64,000 nucleotides of DNA, from assembly GCA_963821025.1 (NCBI GenBank), contig CAWGCG010000003.1:1054001-1118000 (forward strand). Direction: 5' to 3'. Origin of the DNA: WHSW01 sp963821025 (lineage in GTDB: Bacteria; Actinomycetota; Thermoleophilia; Solirubrobacterales; 70-9). The notes under the pieces were generated by a model. It was not told the origin of the DNA. It was given only the letters and a program-made list of their open reading frames with translations, and did no database searches. The position numbers and the translations under genes are program-made. Shown piece after piece: positions 17,378-25,188 of the stretch. Numbering within the stretch: position 1 is the first letter of the stretch; each line of letters starts with the position of its first letter.

Positions 17378-17995
17378 CTAGTCCACCGCACCCTCCAGCC
17401 TCAGGAACCAACGCTTCATCTCTGGGCCGCCTCCGTAGTCGCCGATCGCCCCGCCGGCGCGGAGCACGCGGTGACAGGGAACGACGATCGGGATCGGATT
17501 GCCGCCGAGCGCGGTCCCGGCGGCGCGATACGCGCGCGAGTTCCCCGCCCGTGCCGCGACCTCGCCGTAGCTCGCGGTGGCGCCGAACGGCAGCTTCGCC
17601 GTCTCGCGCAGGACCCGGCCGTAGAAGCCGGTCGGGACCAGGCTCCAGTCGAGCTTCAGGTCGAACTCACGGCGCTCGCCCGAGAAGTACTGGTCGAGCT
17701 CCCGGCGGGCTCGATCGAGGCGCGCGGGCAGCTCCAGCACCCGCGGCGATACTCCCGCGGCGAGCTGGTCGAGGAACTCGTCGGGGTCGGAGTTCGGCAG
17801 CCCCAAGGCGACGATGCCGTTGTCGGTCGCGGCGATCAGCCCACTGCCGAGCGGCGAGTCGAAGCTTGCGTAGGCGACCTCGGCCAGGCCCCGGCGGTCG
17901 GCGAGCTCGGCAAAGCGCGCCGCGGCCAGCTCGGCCTCGGCGCCGATCGGGGCACCGAGAACTCTCGAGATTTCGTTTGCGTCGGCTCGGCTCAT
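17378..17995 (-). CDS. ogt: Methylated-DNA-protein-cysteine methyltransferase
   Basis: 205 residues from ATG 17995, which overlaps the sigma-factor stop as ATGA behind GAGGAGG. The C-terminal domain has the active-site PCHRV near residues 173-177, preceded by YRAAGTALGGNPIPIVV and followed by GDYGGGPEMKRWFL (the G-x-Y-x-G-G motif). It transfers alkyl groups from O6-alkylguanine to its own Cys. The N-terminal part is the usual Ogt-type domain; no Ada DNA-binding domain is present. Confidence 0.95.
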   Translation of the reverse strand: MSRADANEISRVLGAPIGAEAELAAARFAELADRRGLAEVAYASFDSPLGSGLIAATDNGIVALGLPNSDPDEFLDQLAAGVSPRVLELPARLDRARRELDQYFSGERREFDLKLDWSLVPTGFYGRVLRETAKLPFGATASYGEVAARAGNSRAYRAAGTALGGNPIPIVVPCHRVLRAGGAIGDYGGGPEMKRWFLRLEGAVD

Positions 17996-18495
17996 CGCCT
18001 CGCCTCCTCTCGGTCGATGGTCTTTCGCAGCACCTTGAGGCCGTCGGCGACCCGCCGGCGAGCCGCCTCCTCGCTGCACCCGAGCGCGGTGCCGATCTCG
18101 CGGTAGCTCAGCTCGGCCGCGTAGCGCAGTGCCACGGCCGCGCGCTGGCCCGGCGCCAGCGCGGCGACCGCCTCCCAGAGCTCGGGGTCGGCGCCGTCGT
18201 GTTCGTCGCTGACGGCGATCTCGGGAGGCTCGGCCCAGGGCTCGGGGCGCCGGGCTCGAGCTCGGTGGTGATCGATCGCCTTGCGCCGCGCGATCGTCAT
18301 CACCCAGGCTCGCGGATGGCGTCCATCCATCCGCTCATAGGCCCTCATCGCGGCGATGAAGGTCTCCTGGAAGCAATCGTCGGCGTCGCTCGGCCCGACC
18401 ATCGCCCGGCAGAACGCGAGTACGGGCTCGCGGTGATCGTTGAGGAAACGCTGAAACGGGGTGCGCGCGCTTGGGCCTTTGGCTCGAATGGTCAA
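17992..18495 (-). CDS. ECF-type RNA polymerase sigma factor
   Basis: 167 residues from TTG 18495. Region 2 is seen as DADDCFQETFIAAMRAYERMDGR and HPRAWVMTIARRKAIDHHRAR; region 4 as LAPGQRAAVALRYAAELSYREIGTALGCS. There is no anti-sigma gene beside it; the following gene is ogt, overlapping by 4 nt. This pairing suggests a DNA-alkylation response, but ECF-Ogt operons may be controlled in other ways. Confidence 0.93.
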   Translation of the reverse strand: MTIRAKGPSARTPFQRFLNDHREPVLAFCRAMVGPSDADDCFQETFIAAMRAYERMDGRHPRAWVMTIARRKAIDHHRARARRPEPWAEPPEIAVSDEHDGADPELWEAVAALAPGQRAAVALRYAAELSYREIGTALGCSEEAARRRVADGLKVLRKTIDREEARR

Positions 18496-18589
18496 ATCTC
18501 AATCATGAAACGCCCCAGCGAGCGTATTCGTGAGCACGGGTGTTGGTGCTTCATAGACTGGCCAGAAACGGAGCTAGGGAGGTATCTCG

Positions 18590-19033
18590 ATGAATAGGAA
18601 GTGGATCTTTGGAGCGGGCGCGCTGATCGCGATCGCGGCGACGGCGGTCGGCGCCTCCAGCGTGCTCGGCGGGGGCAGCGAACCGCGTCCCGATTACGCC
18701 ACCGTCGACGTCCGGGTCGACCCGGTCGCCGGACCCGCCGGGCTCGGCGCGCGCAAGGCGAAGAAGCCGCAGGTGCTCTACCTGCAGGGGCCGGAGTCGA
18801 CCGTCGACGTCGCCGCCACCGGGCCCTATATCGACGTGCGTCTGTTCTCCTGCCCGGCCAACTCGCGGGTGATCGACGGCGGGGTCTTTCCCGACAACAC
18901 CAACGTCTACGAGCAGGGGTCCTACATCCCCAACAGCCGCGAGTACCACATCCTGCTCGGCTTCGACGACGACGGCCCGGCGACGAACTTCAACATCACG
19001 TCCCACCTGGTCTGCCTCAAACGGGTGAAGTAG
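18590..19033 (+). CDS. Secreted protein of unknown function
   Basis: 147 residues with an N-terminal signal/anchor (WIFGAGALIAIAATAVGASS). The mature part is a compact beta-rich domain with two cysteines (FSCPANSRVIDGG, HLVCLKRVK) that could form a disulfide. A strong ribosome site AGGGAGG lies about 7 nt before the ATG. It is followed by another small secreted protein on the same strand. No family was recognised. Confidence 0.8.
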   Translation: MNRKWIFGAGALIAIAATAVGASSVLGGGSEPRPDYATVDVRVDPVAGPAGLGARKAKKPQVLYLQGPESTVDVAATGPYIDVRLFSCPANSRVIDGGVFPDNTNVYEQGSYIPNSREYHILLGFDDDGPATNFNITSHLVCLKRVK

Positions 19034-19095
19034 CGGCCGCAGCGATCAGCGGGCCCGGCGCAACTCGACCCCGGCCCGGCTGTTGAAAGGACGAG

Positions 19096-19518
19096 ATGAG
19101 ACGGACCTTGGCAATCGCTGCGGTGATCGTGCTGGTCGTCGCCGTGGAGGCGAGCGCCGGGAGCCGTACCTACCGGGGGACGATCGAGGGCGACGAGCCC
19201 TCCTCGATCTCGCTCCTGGTCAAGCGCAGCGACGGTCAGCGCCAGGTCAAGGGCTTTGCCGCCAAGCGCTTCCTGATCGCCTGCGACAACGGCCCCGCAA
19301 CCCTGGCGCGCGCCGCGATCAGCGGCGTGATCGCGGTCAACTCCAAGGGACGGTTCGAGATCAACGGCTCGGACGGTGGCCAGGAACTGCGTGTGGCGGG
19401 CAAGCTGATCGGCAAGCGCGGCGCCGAGGGCACGATGCGCTACTCGGGGCCGACCCTGGTCGACGGCCAGACTCGGGAGTGCGACAGCCGCAAGCTGCGC
19501 TGGACGGCCGCCCGTTAG
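19096..19518 (+). CDS. Secreted protein of unknown function
   Basis: 140 residues. Signal peptide MRRTLAIAAVIVLVVAVEASA, then a single beta-rich domain with two Cys (LIACDNGPATL and TRECDSRKLRW) near its middle and end. Ribosome site GAAAGGA upstream. Size, export and Cys spacing parallel the preceding gene, suggesting a pair expressed together at the cell surface. Confidence 0.8.
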   Translation: MRRTLAIAAVIVLVVAVEASAGSRTYRGTIEGDEPSSISLLVKRSDGQRQVKGFAAKRFLIACDNGPATLARAAISGVIAVNSKGRFEINGSDGGQELRVAGKLIGKRGAEGTMRYSGPTLVDGQTRECDSRKLRWTAAR

Positions 19519-19527
19519 CGGGCTTGG

Positions 19528-19803
19528 TCAGCCACCCTCGCGGAGCGCCGCCTCGACCCCCTGAAGGCGCTCGCGCTCGCCGCTCGGCAGGCTGACGTAG
19601 ACGGCGCCGTCGCGCTCGAACCGGGCCCGAGGCTCGACCACGATGATCCCGGTCGGGCGCCCGCGCTCGTCGAAGGTCCAGAGATCGCCCTCCTCGGTGC
19701 GCTCGCGCGAGGCGGCCTCGGCGCCGCCCGCGAGGCGTCCGTAGAGGACGTCGCTGGGCGGGTCGTAGGTGACGAATTCGAACGAGTAGCGACCGGTCCG
19801 CAT
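19528..19803 (-). CDS. DUF2283-like small protein
   Basis: 91 residues. YSFEFVTYDPPSDVLYGRL and GDLWTFDERGRPTGIIVVEPRARF match the pattern of DUF2283 proteins (YDxxxDxLY ... FDExGxxxGIxV). Such proteins are small, soluble and often placed near toxin-antitoxin or unknown genes. It is convergent with the secreted-protein gene and downstream of the MFS exporter. Confidence 0.75.
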   Translation of the reverse strand: MRTGRYSFEFVTYDPPSDVLYGRLAGGAEAASRERTEEGDLWTFDERGRPTGIIVVEPRARFERDGAVYVSLPSGERERLQGVEAALREGG

Positions 19804-19860
19804 CCGGACCGAACATAGCGCGGCTCGCCGGGCCCGATCAGGCGACGGCGCGGCGGCCGA

Positions 19861-21363
19861 TCACTCGACCGGGTCCTCCACCTTGCCGCCCGGAAGCGCA
19901 ACCAGCGCGATCACGAACGCGACCACCATCGCCCCGGCCATTGCGTAGAAGATCGTCCGCGAGGCGAGCGCGAAGTCGCCGGGCACGCCGGCGAAGGCCT
20001 CCCCCGCCTTGCGCCCGAGCTCATCGGCGAGGCGCCCGATCCCCGAGCCGCCCTGGGAGAGCGCGTCGGCGACCTCGTCGGACTTCTCCTTCGGCACCCC
20101 GAGGCCGGCAAACGACGATTCGATGTTCGCGCGGTTCTCCGAGATCAACACCGTGCCCAGCACCGCCAGACCGAGGCTGGAGGCGAAGTTCCGGACCGTC
20201 TGGGTGATCCCGGTCGCCTCCCCATAACTCGTCTTCGGCGCGTGGTTGAGCGCGTCGGTGCTGGCCGGACCGAGGACCAGGCCGACCCCGGCGCCGGCGA
20301 GGACGATGAACGGCCATTGCTCGTTCCAAGACAGGTCGGGGAGCTTGTTCGCCCACAGTGCGAATCCGACCGCGGCGATCGCGCAGCCGGCGACCACCGA
20401 CGGGCGGGCGCCGCGGGCGTCGAGGACGCGCCCGCCGACCTGCGACGAGATCGCGAACCCGGCGAAGAAGGTGAGCAGGTAGAGGCCGGCGTTCGAGGCG
20501 TCGTCGCCGAGCGAGATCTGCGAATAAAGGCTGGCGAAGAAGAACAGCGGCACGAAGGCGATCATCAAGAAGAAGAGGACGATGTTCTCGACCGCGAACG
20601 AGCGGTTCTCGAAGATCCGCACCTGCATCAGCGGATGTTCTTGTCGCAGCTCATAGAGGACGAAGGCGACCAGCAGCGCCATCCCGACGACGATGCAGCC
20701 CCAGGTCGCCGCGTCTCCCCAACCCCAGACGCTCGCCTGCTGCAGTCCGAGCACCGCCAGCCCCATGCCGCCGGCGATCAACACCGTGCCGCCGTAATCG
20801 AGCGGCGCCGGATGCTTTTCGTTCGCGGGCTTCGAGATCGCGATCAGGATCAGCGCGATCACGGCGACCGGGACGTTGACCCAGAAGATCGCGCGCCAGT
20901 CGATCTCGGTCAGATAGCCGCCGGCGATCGGCCCGATCGAGGTCAGCCCGCCGGTTACCGCGAAGAAGATCGCCAGCGCCTTGCCCCGCTCGCGGATCGG
21001 ATAGGCGGAGACGACGATCGCCAGCGCAGCCGGGAACATGATCGCCGCCCCCGCCCCCTGGATCACGCGAAAGACGATGATCCAGGTCTCCGCGAGGTCG
21101 CCGCTCGGGGTAGCACCGCAAAGCGCCGAGGCGGTGGCGAACATGATCACGCCGATCACCACCATTCGCCGGTGTCCGGCGATGTCCGCGATCCGCCCGC
21201 CGAATGCGAATAGGGCCGCCAGGGCCAGCAGGTAGGCGTTGACGATCCATTGCACCCCGGTTGACGAGAGTCCGAGCTCCTTCTGCAGCTCGGGCACAGC
21301 GATCGAGACGATCGTCTGGTCGATGAAGGTCATCGCGACGGCGAAGATCATCGCCGCGAGCAC
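19861..21363 (-). CDS. MFS transporter, DHA2 (14-helix) drug exporter family
   Basis: 500 residues with about 14 hydrophobic helices. Motif D2-like AVAMTFIDQTIVSIAVPEL near the start and motif A GGRIADIAGHRRMVVIG are diagnostic of EmrB/QacA-type proton-driven exporters; YPIRERGKALAIFFAVTGG is the central motif. The start is GTG 21363; a TAG lies 13 codons upstream in frame, so little extension is possible. Substrates are unknown. Confidence 0.93.
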   Translation of the reverse strand: MLAAMIFAVAMTFIDQTIVSIAVPELQKELGLSSTGVQWIVNAYLLALAALFAFGGRIADIAGHRRMVVIGVIMFATASALCGATPSGDLAETWIIVFRVIQGAGAAIMFPAALAIVVSAYPIRERGKALAIFFAVTGGLTSIGPIAGGYLTEIDWRAIFWVNVPVAVIALILIAISKPANEKHPAPLDYGGTVLIAGGMGLAVLGLQQASVWGWGDAATWGCIVVGMALLVAFVLYELRQEHPLMQVRIFENRSFAVENIVLFFLMIAFVPLFFFASLYSQISLGDDASNAGLYLLTFFAGFAISSQVGGRVLDARGARPSVVAGCAIAAVGFALWANKLPDLSWNEQWPFIVLAGAGVGLVLGPASTDALNHAPKTSYGEATGITQTVRNFASSLGLAVLGTVLISENRANIESSFAGLGVPKEKSDEVADALSQGGSGIGRLADELGRKAGEAFAGVPGDFALASRTIFYAMAGAMVVAFVIALVALPGGKVEDPVE

Positions 21364-21426
21364 GAGTCGCCTGTTCGCCCCGGTGGCGATCGCGCCACAC
21401 TAACCCGCGCTCCGGCGCCGGGCGGC

Positions 21427-22089
21427 TCAGTCGCTCGCGGCGGTCAGCCCCCGGCGACGCAGATGGCCGAGGAAGCGATCCATGCCGTGGCGCCAGTTCT
21501 GCTCGAGCACCTCCGCGGCGCGGTCGAAGTCGCCCACCCGCAACGCCTCGGTGATCTCTCGATGCTGTCCGACTGAGATCGCGACCGCGTCGGGGTCGCT
21601 CATGTACGCATATTCGTAACGGTTGACGAGCCGCTTGAGATCGACCAGCGTCGCGGCGAGCCGCTGGTTGTCGGCCATCGCGATCAGCTCGGCATGCCAA
21701 CGGGCGTCGGCGGCCTGCGCCGCCCGGGCGTCGTCGCGGGCAGCCTCCATCTCGGACGCGATCCAGTCCAGCCTGGCCAGGCCGCGCTCGAGCGCCGCGG
21801 GGTTGACGCTGCGCAGCGCGAGGGTTTCCAAGGTCCAGATCATCGGGTAGACCTCGCCCGCGTCGTCGACGGTGACCGCGGTGACGAAGAAGCCCCGGCG
21901 CGGGCGGTTTTCGACCAGGCCTCGCTCACGAAGGCGCAGCAATGCTTCGCGGATCGGGGTCCGGCTCACCTCGAGCTCCTCGGCGAGCGCACGCTCGTCG
22001 ATGTTGGCGCCGACCGCGAGCTCTCCCTCGAACAGCTTGCGCAGCAGCTCGTCGTGGACCTGGTCACGGATCGAGCTTCGCGCGATCAC
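21427..22089 (-). CDS. GntR family (FCD) transcriptional regulator
   Basis: About 220 residues. The winged HTH is DERALAEELEVSRTPIREALLRL (residues about 35-58); the FCD effector domain follows, with metal-type residues in ARWHAELIAMADN and GQHREITEALRVGD. GTG 22089 overlaps the PLP enzyme stop as GTGA and has GGGAG 8 nt upstream; a GTG at 22098 is in frame but has no space for a ribosome site. It probably controls the PLP-enzyme operon. Confidence 0.9.
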   Translation of the reverse strand: MIARSSIRDQVHDELLRKLFEGELAVGANIDERALAEELEVSRTPIREALLRLRERGLVENRPRRGFFVTAVTVDDAGEVYPMIWTLETLALRSVNPAALERGLARLDWIASEMEAARDDARAAQAADARWHAELIAMADNQRLAATLVDLKRLVNRYEYAYMSDPDAVAISVGQHREITEALRVGDFDRAAEVLEQNWRHGMDRFLGHLRRRGLTAASD

Positions 22090-23051
22090 CCGATCCACTC
22101 CCGGATCTGCTCGGGGGTCAGGTTCCCGCCGCAGAGCGGAACCGCGACCCGACCGCGCTCACGCCCGGCGGTTGCGATCAGCCCGGCGAGGCCGGCTGCG
22201 CCGGCGGGCTCGACCACAACAGCCAGCTCGCTCGCCGCCAGGCGCACCGCGGCCAGCAGCTGATCGTCCTCGACCACCAACATCTCGTCGACCACCTCGG
22301 CCAGCCCTGCGACCGCGGCCGGAACGGGTTCTCGGACCGCGATTCCGTCGGCGATCGTGTCCGCCGCGTCGGTGCTCACCGGGCGCCCGGCGCGCCAGCT
22401 CAGCGCCATCGACGGCGCTCCCTTGGCGACCACTCCGACGACGTTTGTCTCGGGGGACCGTTCCTTCAGCCAGCGACCGATGCCGAAGATCATCGAGCCG
22501 TTGCCGACCGGGACCAGGATTTCGTCGATGGCGCCCGCCGCCCCGCAGAGCTCGACCGCGATCGTGCCGGCTCCCTCCGCGATCGCGGGCTCGGCCCCGT
22601 CCTCCAAGAAGATCGCCTCGGAGGTCGCGGCCGCCTCCCGCGCTCGCGCTTTTGCGGCGTCGAAGTCGCGTCCCTCGAGCACGACTTCGGCGCCGAGCCG
22701 GCGAATCCGCTCGACCTTCCTCGGGTTGGCGTCCCGCGCCGCGTGCACCTCGACCGGCGAGCCCGCCCGCCGCGCCGAGTAGGCGATCCCCTGACCGAAG
22801 TTGCCCGCCGATGCACAGACGATCGGCCGGCCGGGCTCGAGCTCGGAGACCGCCAACTCGGCGCCCCGGCCCTTGAACGAGCCGATCGGGTTCAGTGTCT
22901 CGACCTTGACCAAGACCTCGCAGCCGACCGCTGATCCGATCGCCTCGCTGACGAATTGCGGCGTGTCGCGAAAGACGGGATCGATCGAACGACTCGCCGC
23001 GGCGATCCGCTCAGCGGTGGGCCGCGGTGACAGCTCTGGCGTGATCTCCAT
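22086..23051 (-). CDS. PLP-dependent threonine-dehydratase-like enzyme
   Basis: 321 residues of fold-type II. PLP lysine in NPIGSFKGRGAEL (about residue 60), Asn-containing ASAGNFGQGIAYSAR, phosphate-binding loop VPVGNGSMIFGIG, and late VPLCGGNLTPEQI. This is the threonine/serine dehydratase or diaminopropionate-type group; no ACT domain. It catalyses beta-elimination or racemisation of a hydroxy-amino acid. It is followed by a GntR regulator with a 4-nt overlap. Confidence 0.9.
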   Translation of the reverse strand: MEITPELSPRPTAERIAAASRSIDPVFRDTPQFVSEAIGSAVGCEVLVKVETLNPIGSFKGRGAELAVSELEPGRPIVCASAGNFGQGIAYSARRAGSPVEVHAARDANPRKVERIRRLGAEVVLEGRDFDAAKARAREAAATSEAIFLEDGAEPAIAEGAGTIAVELCGAAGAIDEILVPVGNGSMIFGIGRWLKERSPETNVVGVVAKGAPSMALSWRAGRPVSTDAADTIADGIAVREPVPAAVAGLAEVVDEMLVVEDDQLLAAVRLAASELAVVVEPAGAAGLAGLIATAGRERGRVAVPLCGGNLTPEQIREWIG

Positions 23052-23055
23052 TATT

Positions 23056-23070
23056 TTGTATTATGCACAT
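23056..23070 (-). promoter_or_regulatory. AT-rich leaderless promoter/operator of the PLP-enzyme gene
   Basis: An AT-rich island directly precedes the ATG at 23051. Minus strand CATAAT (23066-23061) fits a -10 box 9 nt from the start codon. TGT (23057-23059) and ACA (23067-23069) are inverted around it, the minimal GT...AC dyad of FCD-type GntR regulators, one of which is encoded in the operon. Confidence 0.45.
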
Positions 23071-23073
23071 TCG

Positions 23074-23528
23074 ATGCGACGGCAAAGTTACTCCAAGCGA
23101 CCGGGCATCGGCCCGCAGCGCCGGGCGCTCGACCGGGCGCTCGACGCAGCGTTTCGCAAGCCAGTCGACGGACTGGTGATCGATCTGCGCCAGAACGGGG
23201 GCGGCTCCGACGTGCTCGGGGTCGATATCGCCTCAGCCGGTACAGCGTCAGCGCCGCCGAGACCTTCGCGCAGGCGCTGATCCTGCGGCGGCCGGAGGTC
23301 GCCCGGATCGGCGAGAGCACCCAGGGCGTGTTCTCCGACGTGCTCATCCGGGCGCTGCCCAACGGCTCTCTCTTCGGCCTGCCCAACGAGGTCTACCTCA
23401 CGGCCGGCGAAAGCTATGACGGTGCCGGGATCCCGCCGACGATCGACACGGGGCTTGTCTTCGACCGAGCGAACATCGAGGCCGGCCGCGACCCGGAGCT
23501 CGATCGGGCGCTCGAGTTCCTGCGCTGA
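23074..23528 (+). pseudogene. S41-family peptidase remnant
   Basis: Frame 1 (from ATG 23074) contains RRALDRALDAAFRKPVDG and LVIDLRQNGGGSD, the conserved core preceding the S41 active site. Around 23228-23240 the frame changes and the text jumps to RYSVSAAETFAQALI, the catalytic Ser segment, then TQGVFSDVLIRALPNGS and FGLPNEVYLTAGESYDGAGI to the stop at 23528. The N-terminal half and an internal piece between the two blocks are missing. It is a degraded tail-specific/tricorn-like protease gene. Confidence 0.8.
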
Positions 23529-23538
23529 GCTCGGCCGA

Positions 23539-23635
23539 TCAGCGCTCCTCGACCCGGGTGATCGTGTTGCGGTCGGGGTCGGCGAGCGGAACGAGCCGCC
23601 TCGCCTGGCGTTGCCGGGGGCGAAGAACAACTCTC
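23539..23635 (-). pseudogene. Possible VOC/glyoxalase-family C-terminal fragment
   Basis: Reading back from the TGA at 23539-23541, the minus strand encodes PLADPDRNTITRVEER, which resembles the C-terminal FxDPDGNxxxxVE of VOC-domain proteins. The preceding LFFAPGNARRGGSF is in another frame, so the fragment is frameshifted as well as truncated. Weak but consistent with neighbouring gene debris. Confidence 0.4.
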
Positions 23636-23685
23636 GCTGCCCACCTGCAACGACCTCCTAGGTGCGGCGGCGGCGGGAGTACTCG

Positions 23686-23976
23686 TCACGAGGCCGTTGT
23701 TCGCTCGAACTTGAGCTCGCAACGGTCGACGGAGGCACGGGTGCCGGGCGTATCCGACGGATCCATCGCATCGAGAACCGCCTCGCCGGTCCTCATGTCC
23801 TCCGCAGTCTCGAAGAGCTGGACCACCACGGCGGTCCGCTGCTCCTCGTCGAGGAAGACCTGGATTCCCGTGGCCGGGACTCCCTCCGGTGGCCCGCCGC
23901 TGTCCTCGGTGGCCTCACGCTGCGCTTCGACTCGCTCGCGGTCCACGTCGGTGAACCTGACGATCCTGGCGTGCAT
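23686..23976 (-). CDS. Small ABM-like domain protein of unknown function
   Basis: 96 residues from ATG 23976, which follows an excellent ribosome site (GGAGGAG); the frame extends further upstream but without one. MHARIVRFTDVDRERVEA and VVVQLFETAEDMRTGEAVL suggest a dimeric alpha/beta-barrel (antibiotic-monooxygenase-like) fold; FLDEEQRTAVVVQLF is the central strand pair. Enzymatic activity cannot be predicted. It is an intact small gene in a zone of broken ones. Confidence 0.75.
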   Translation of the reverse strand: MHARIVRFTDVDRERVEAQREATEDSGGPPEGVPATGIQVFLDEEQRTAVVVQLFETAEDMRTGEAVLDAMDPSDTPGTRASVDRCELKFERTTAS

Positions 23977-24308
23977 CACTCCTCCGTTCGGTTGGTTGGG
24001 GCCGAACCTACCGCTCGCGGCCCTACTCCGCCTTGAATATGCCTCCATCCCGGGGCGCGCCTGGTCCGGCGCCGTTCCCTCGTTTTCGACACCTGCCCAA
24101 CGCAGCCCAGCCAGCCGCCACCAATCCGGCCGCGTCACGCGACGTGACCTGGGCTTGGAGCGACCCGGCTTGGGCTTGATCTAGCGGGAGCGGCGTTCTT
24201 GGGTCGGGCCTGCTCTCGCCGGCTGAAGCAATCGGCGCTCGCGCCACCGGGGACCACAGACCGCTGCCAGGTCCGACGTAACGCGCCCGATCCGGCTTGT
24301 CTAATAGG

Positions 24309-24382
24309 GGTGAGCGATGGGACTCGAACCCACGACCGCCTGGACCACAACCAGGAGCTCTACCAGCTGAGCTACGCTCACC
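24309..24382 (-). tRNA. tRNA-His (GTG)
   Basis: The cloverleaf is clear on the minus strand: G-1 at 24382 paired with C73 at 24309, acceptor GTGAGCG/CGCTCAC, D arm GCTC...GAGC, anticodon stem CCTGG/CCAGG with loop TTGTGGT (anticodon GTG), and T arm with TTCGAGT. The extra 5' G is the histidine identity element. CCA is not encoded (CCT follows). A TAGATT box 11 nt upstream (24394-24399) is a good -10. Confidence 0.97.
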
Positions 24383-24503
24383 GCGGCCGACTCAATCTAG
24401 CGGGCCGAGGGCCACGATCGGCTCATTTGAGCGGGTTGGGCACCCAGTTCTTGAGCGAGCGAGCCCAGTCGGCTCGACGGGGTTGACCCTCTGTGCCACC
24501 GGC

Positions 24504-24690
24504 TCAGCGGCGCTCCAGCGAGCCGGGTTTGCGCGCCGCCCGCTCCCCGGTCTTGTCGCTTTCCACCAGGTAACGGGGTCGTCTTCGGATGCCGAGATCT
24601 TGGTGCCCTTGACGTGCGTGTCGGCGGTCAGCTTGCCCTTGACGGTGCCGTTATCGCGACCGCCCCGCGGGTACCTATGACTGAGAACCG
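24504..24690 (-). pseudogene. DUF2945 (TUDOR-like) gene remnant
   Basis: One frame encodes GTVKGKLTADTHVKGTKISA and SEDDP; about 24571-24577 the frame breaks, and the next frame continues YLVESDKTGERAARKPGSLE then RR-stop (24504-24506). Together these follow the DUF2945/HVA1 pattern (GTV...T...G....ASxDDPxYLVxSxKTGxxAxHKPxxL). The N-terminus is missing or degraded. One inserted base would restore the frame, so either decay or a sequence error is possible. Confidence 0.65.
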
Positions 24691-24709
24691 ACTGAAAGGA
24701 ATCGACTAG

Positions 24710-24898
24710 ATGAGCATCGGTGACAAGGTGACCGGCAAGGTGAAGCAGGCGGTCGGCGATCTGACCGACGATGAGAAGACTCGCCAGCAGGGCAAGAAAG
24801 AGGAGCTCAAGGGCGAGAAGAAGGAAGAGCTCGATCGCGCCGACGAGCGCGCCGACGAGAAGGCGGCGGAGGTCGCGGACCTCGAGCGCAAGACCTGA
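24710..24898 (+). CDS. CsbD family stress-response protein
   Basis: 62 residues, highly charged: MSIGDKVTGKVKQAVGDLT matches the CsbD start (xxxGKxKxxxGxxT), followed by a Lys/Glu-rich helix. CsbD proteins are abundant general-stress proteins of unknown mechanism. GAAAGGA lies 9 nt upstream of the ATG and a strong terminator follows at 24924. Confidence 0.88.
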   Translation: MSIGDKVTGKVKQAVGDLTDDEKTRQQGKKEELKGEKKEELDRADERADEKAAEVADLERKT

Positions 24899-24923
24899 GC
24901 CAGACCAGAGTTGACGACGTAGC

Positions 24924-24949
24924 GAGGGCCCGGCGACCGCCGGGCCCTC
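24924..24949 (+). terminator. Rho-independent-like hairpin after csbD
   Basis: A perfect 11-bp stem, GAGGGCCCGGC (24924-24934) with GCCGGGCCCTC (24939-24949), closes a GACC loop 26 nt after the CsbD stop. A T-run is absent (TCTCGT follows), as is common for actinobacterial terminators. Confidence 0.8.
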
Positions 24950-25027
24950 TCTCGTGGGCCGCCGCTCGCTCGCGCTCCCTGCGGTGTAGACCGCGCCTGT
25001 GCCGAGCCGACCCAACCCGACCCTCGT

Positions 25028-25140
25028 GTGATCGTCGAGACGGGATATGACGCCGTCGCCGATCGCTATGCGGCGCTCGCGCCGGCGGAGCAAAAGTGGC
25101 CACGCCTGCGGTGGCTTGGCGAGCTTCTGGCGGGCGTCGA
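25028..25140 (+). pseudogene. SAM-methyltransferase N-terminal fragment
   Basis: The GTG-started frame reads VIVETGYDAVADRYAAL then PRLRWLGELLAGV, the usual beginning of class I methyltransferases (GYDxxAxxY...LxxLL...), but the expected glycine-rich SAM loop never appears; after about 25140 the sequence becomes the leader of the arginase-family gene. A truncation junction is therefore likely near 25140. Confidence 0.55.
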
Positions 25141-25188
25141 CGAGTCCACATCGCACACTCTGGCTTGCCTCCGCAACACTTTCGCGTC

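Noticed and set aside
23041..23070. AT-rich stretch as a replication origin or phage attachment site
   Set aside because: Only about 20 bp and fully explained by a promoter for the PLP-enzyme gene.
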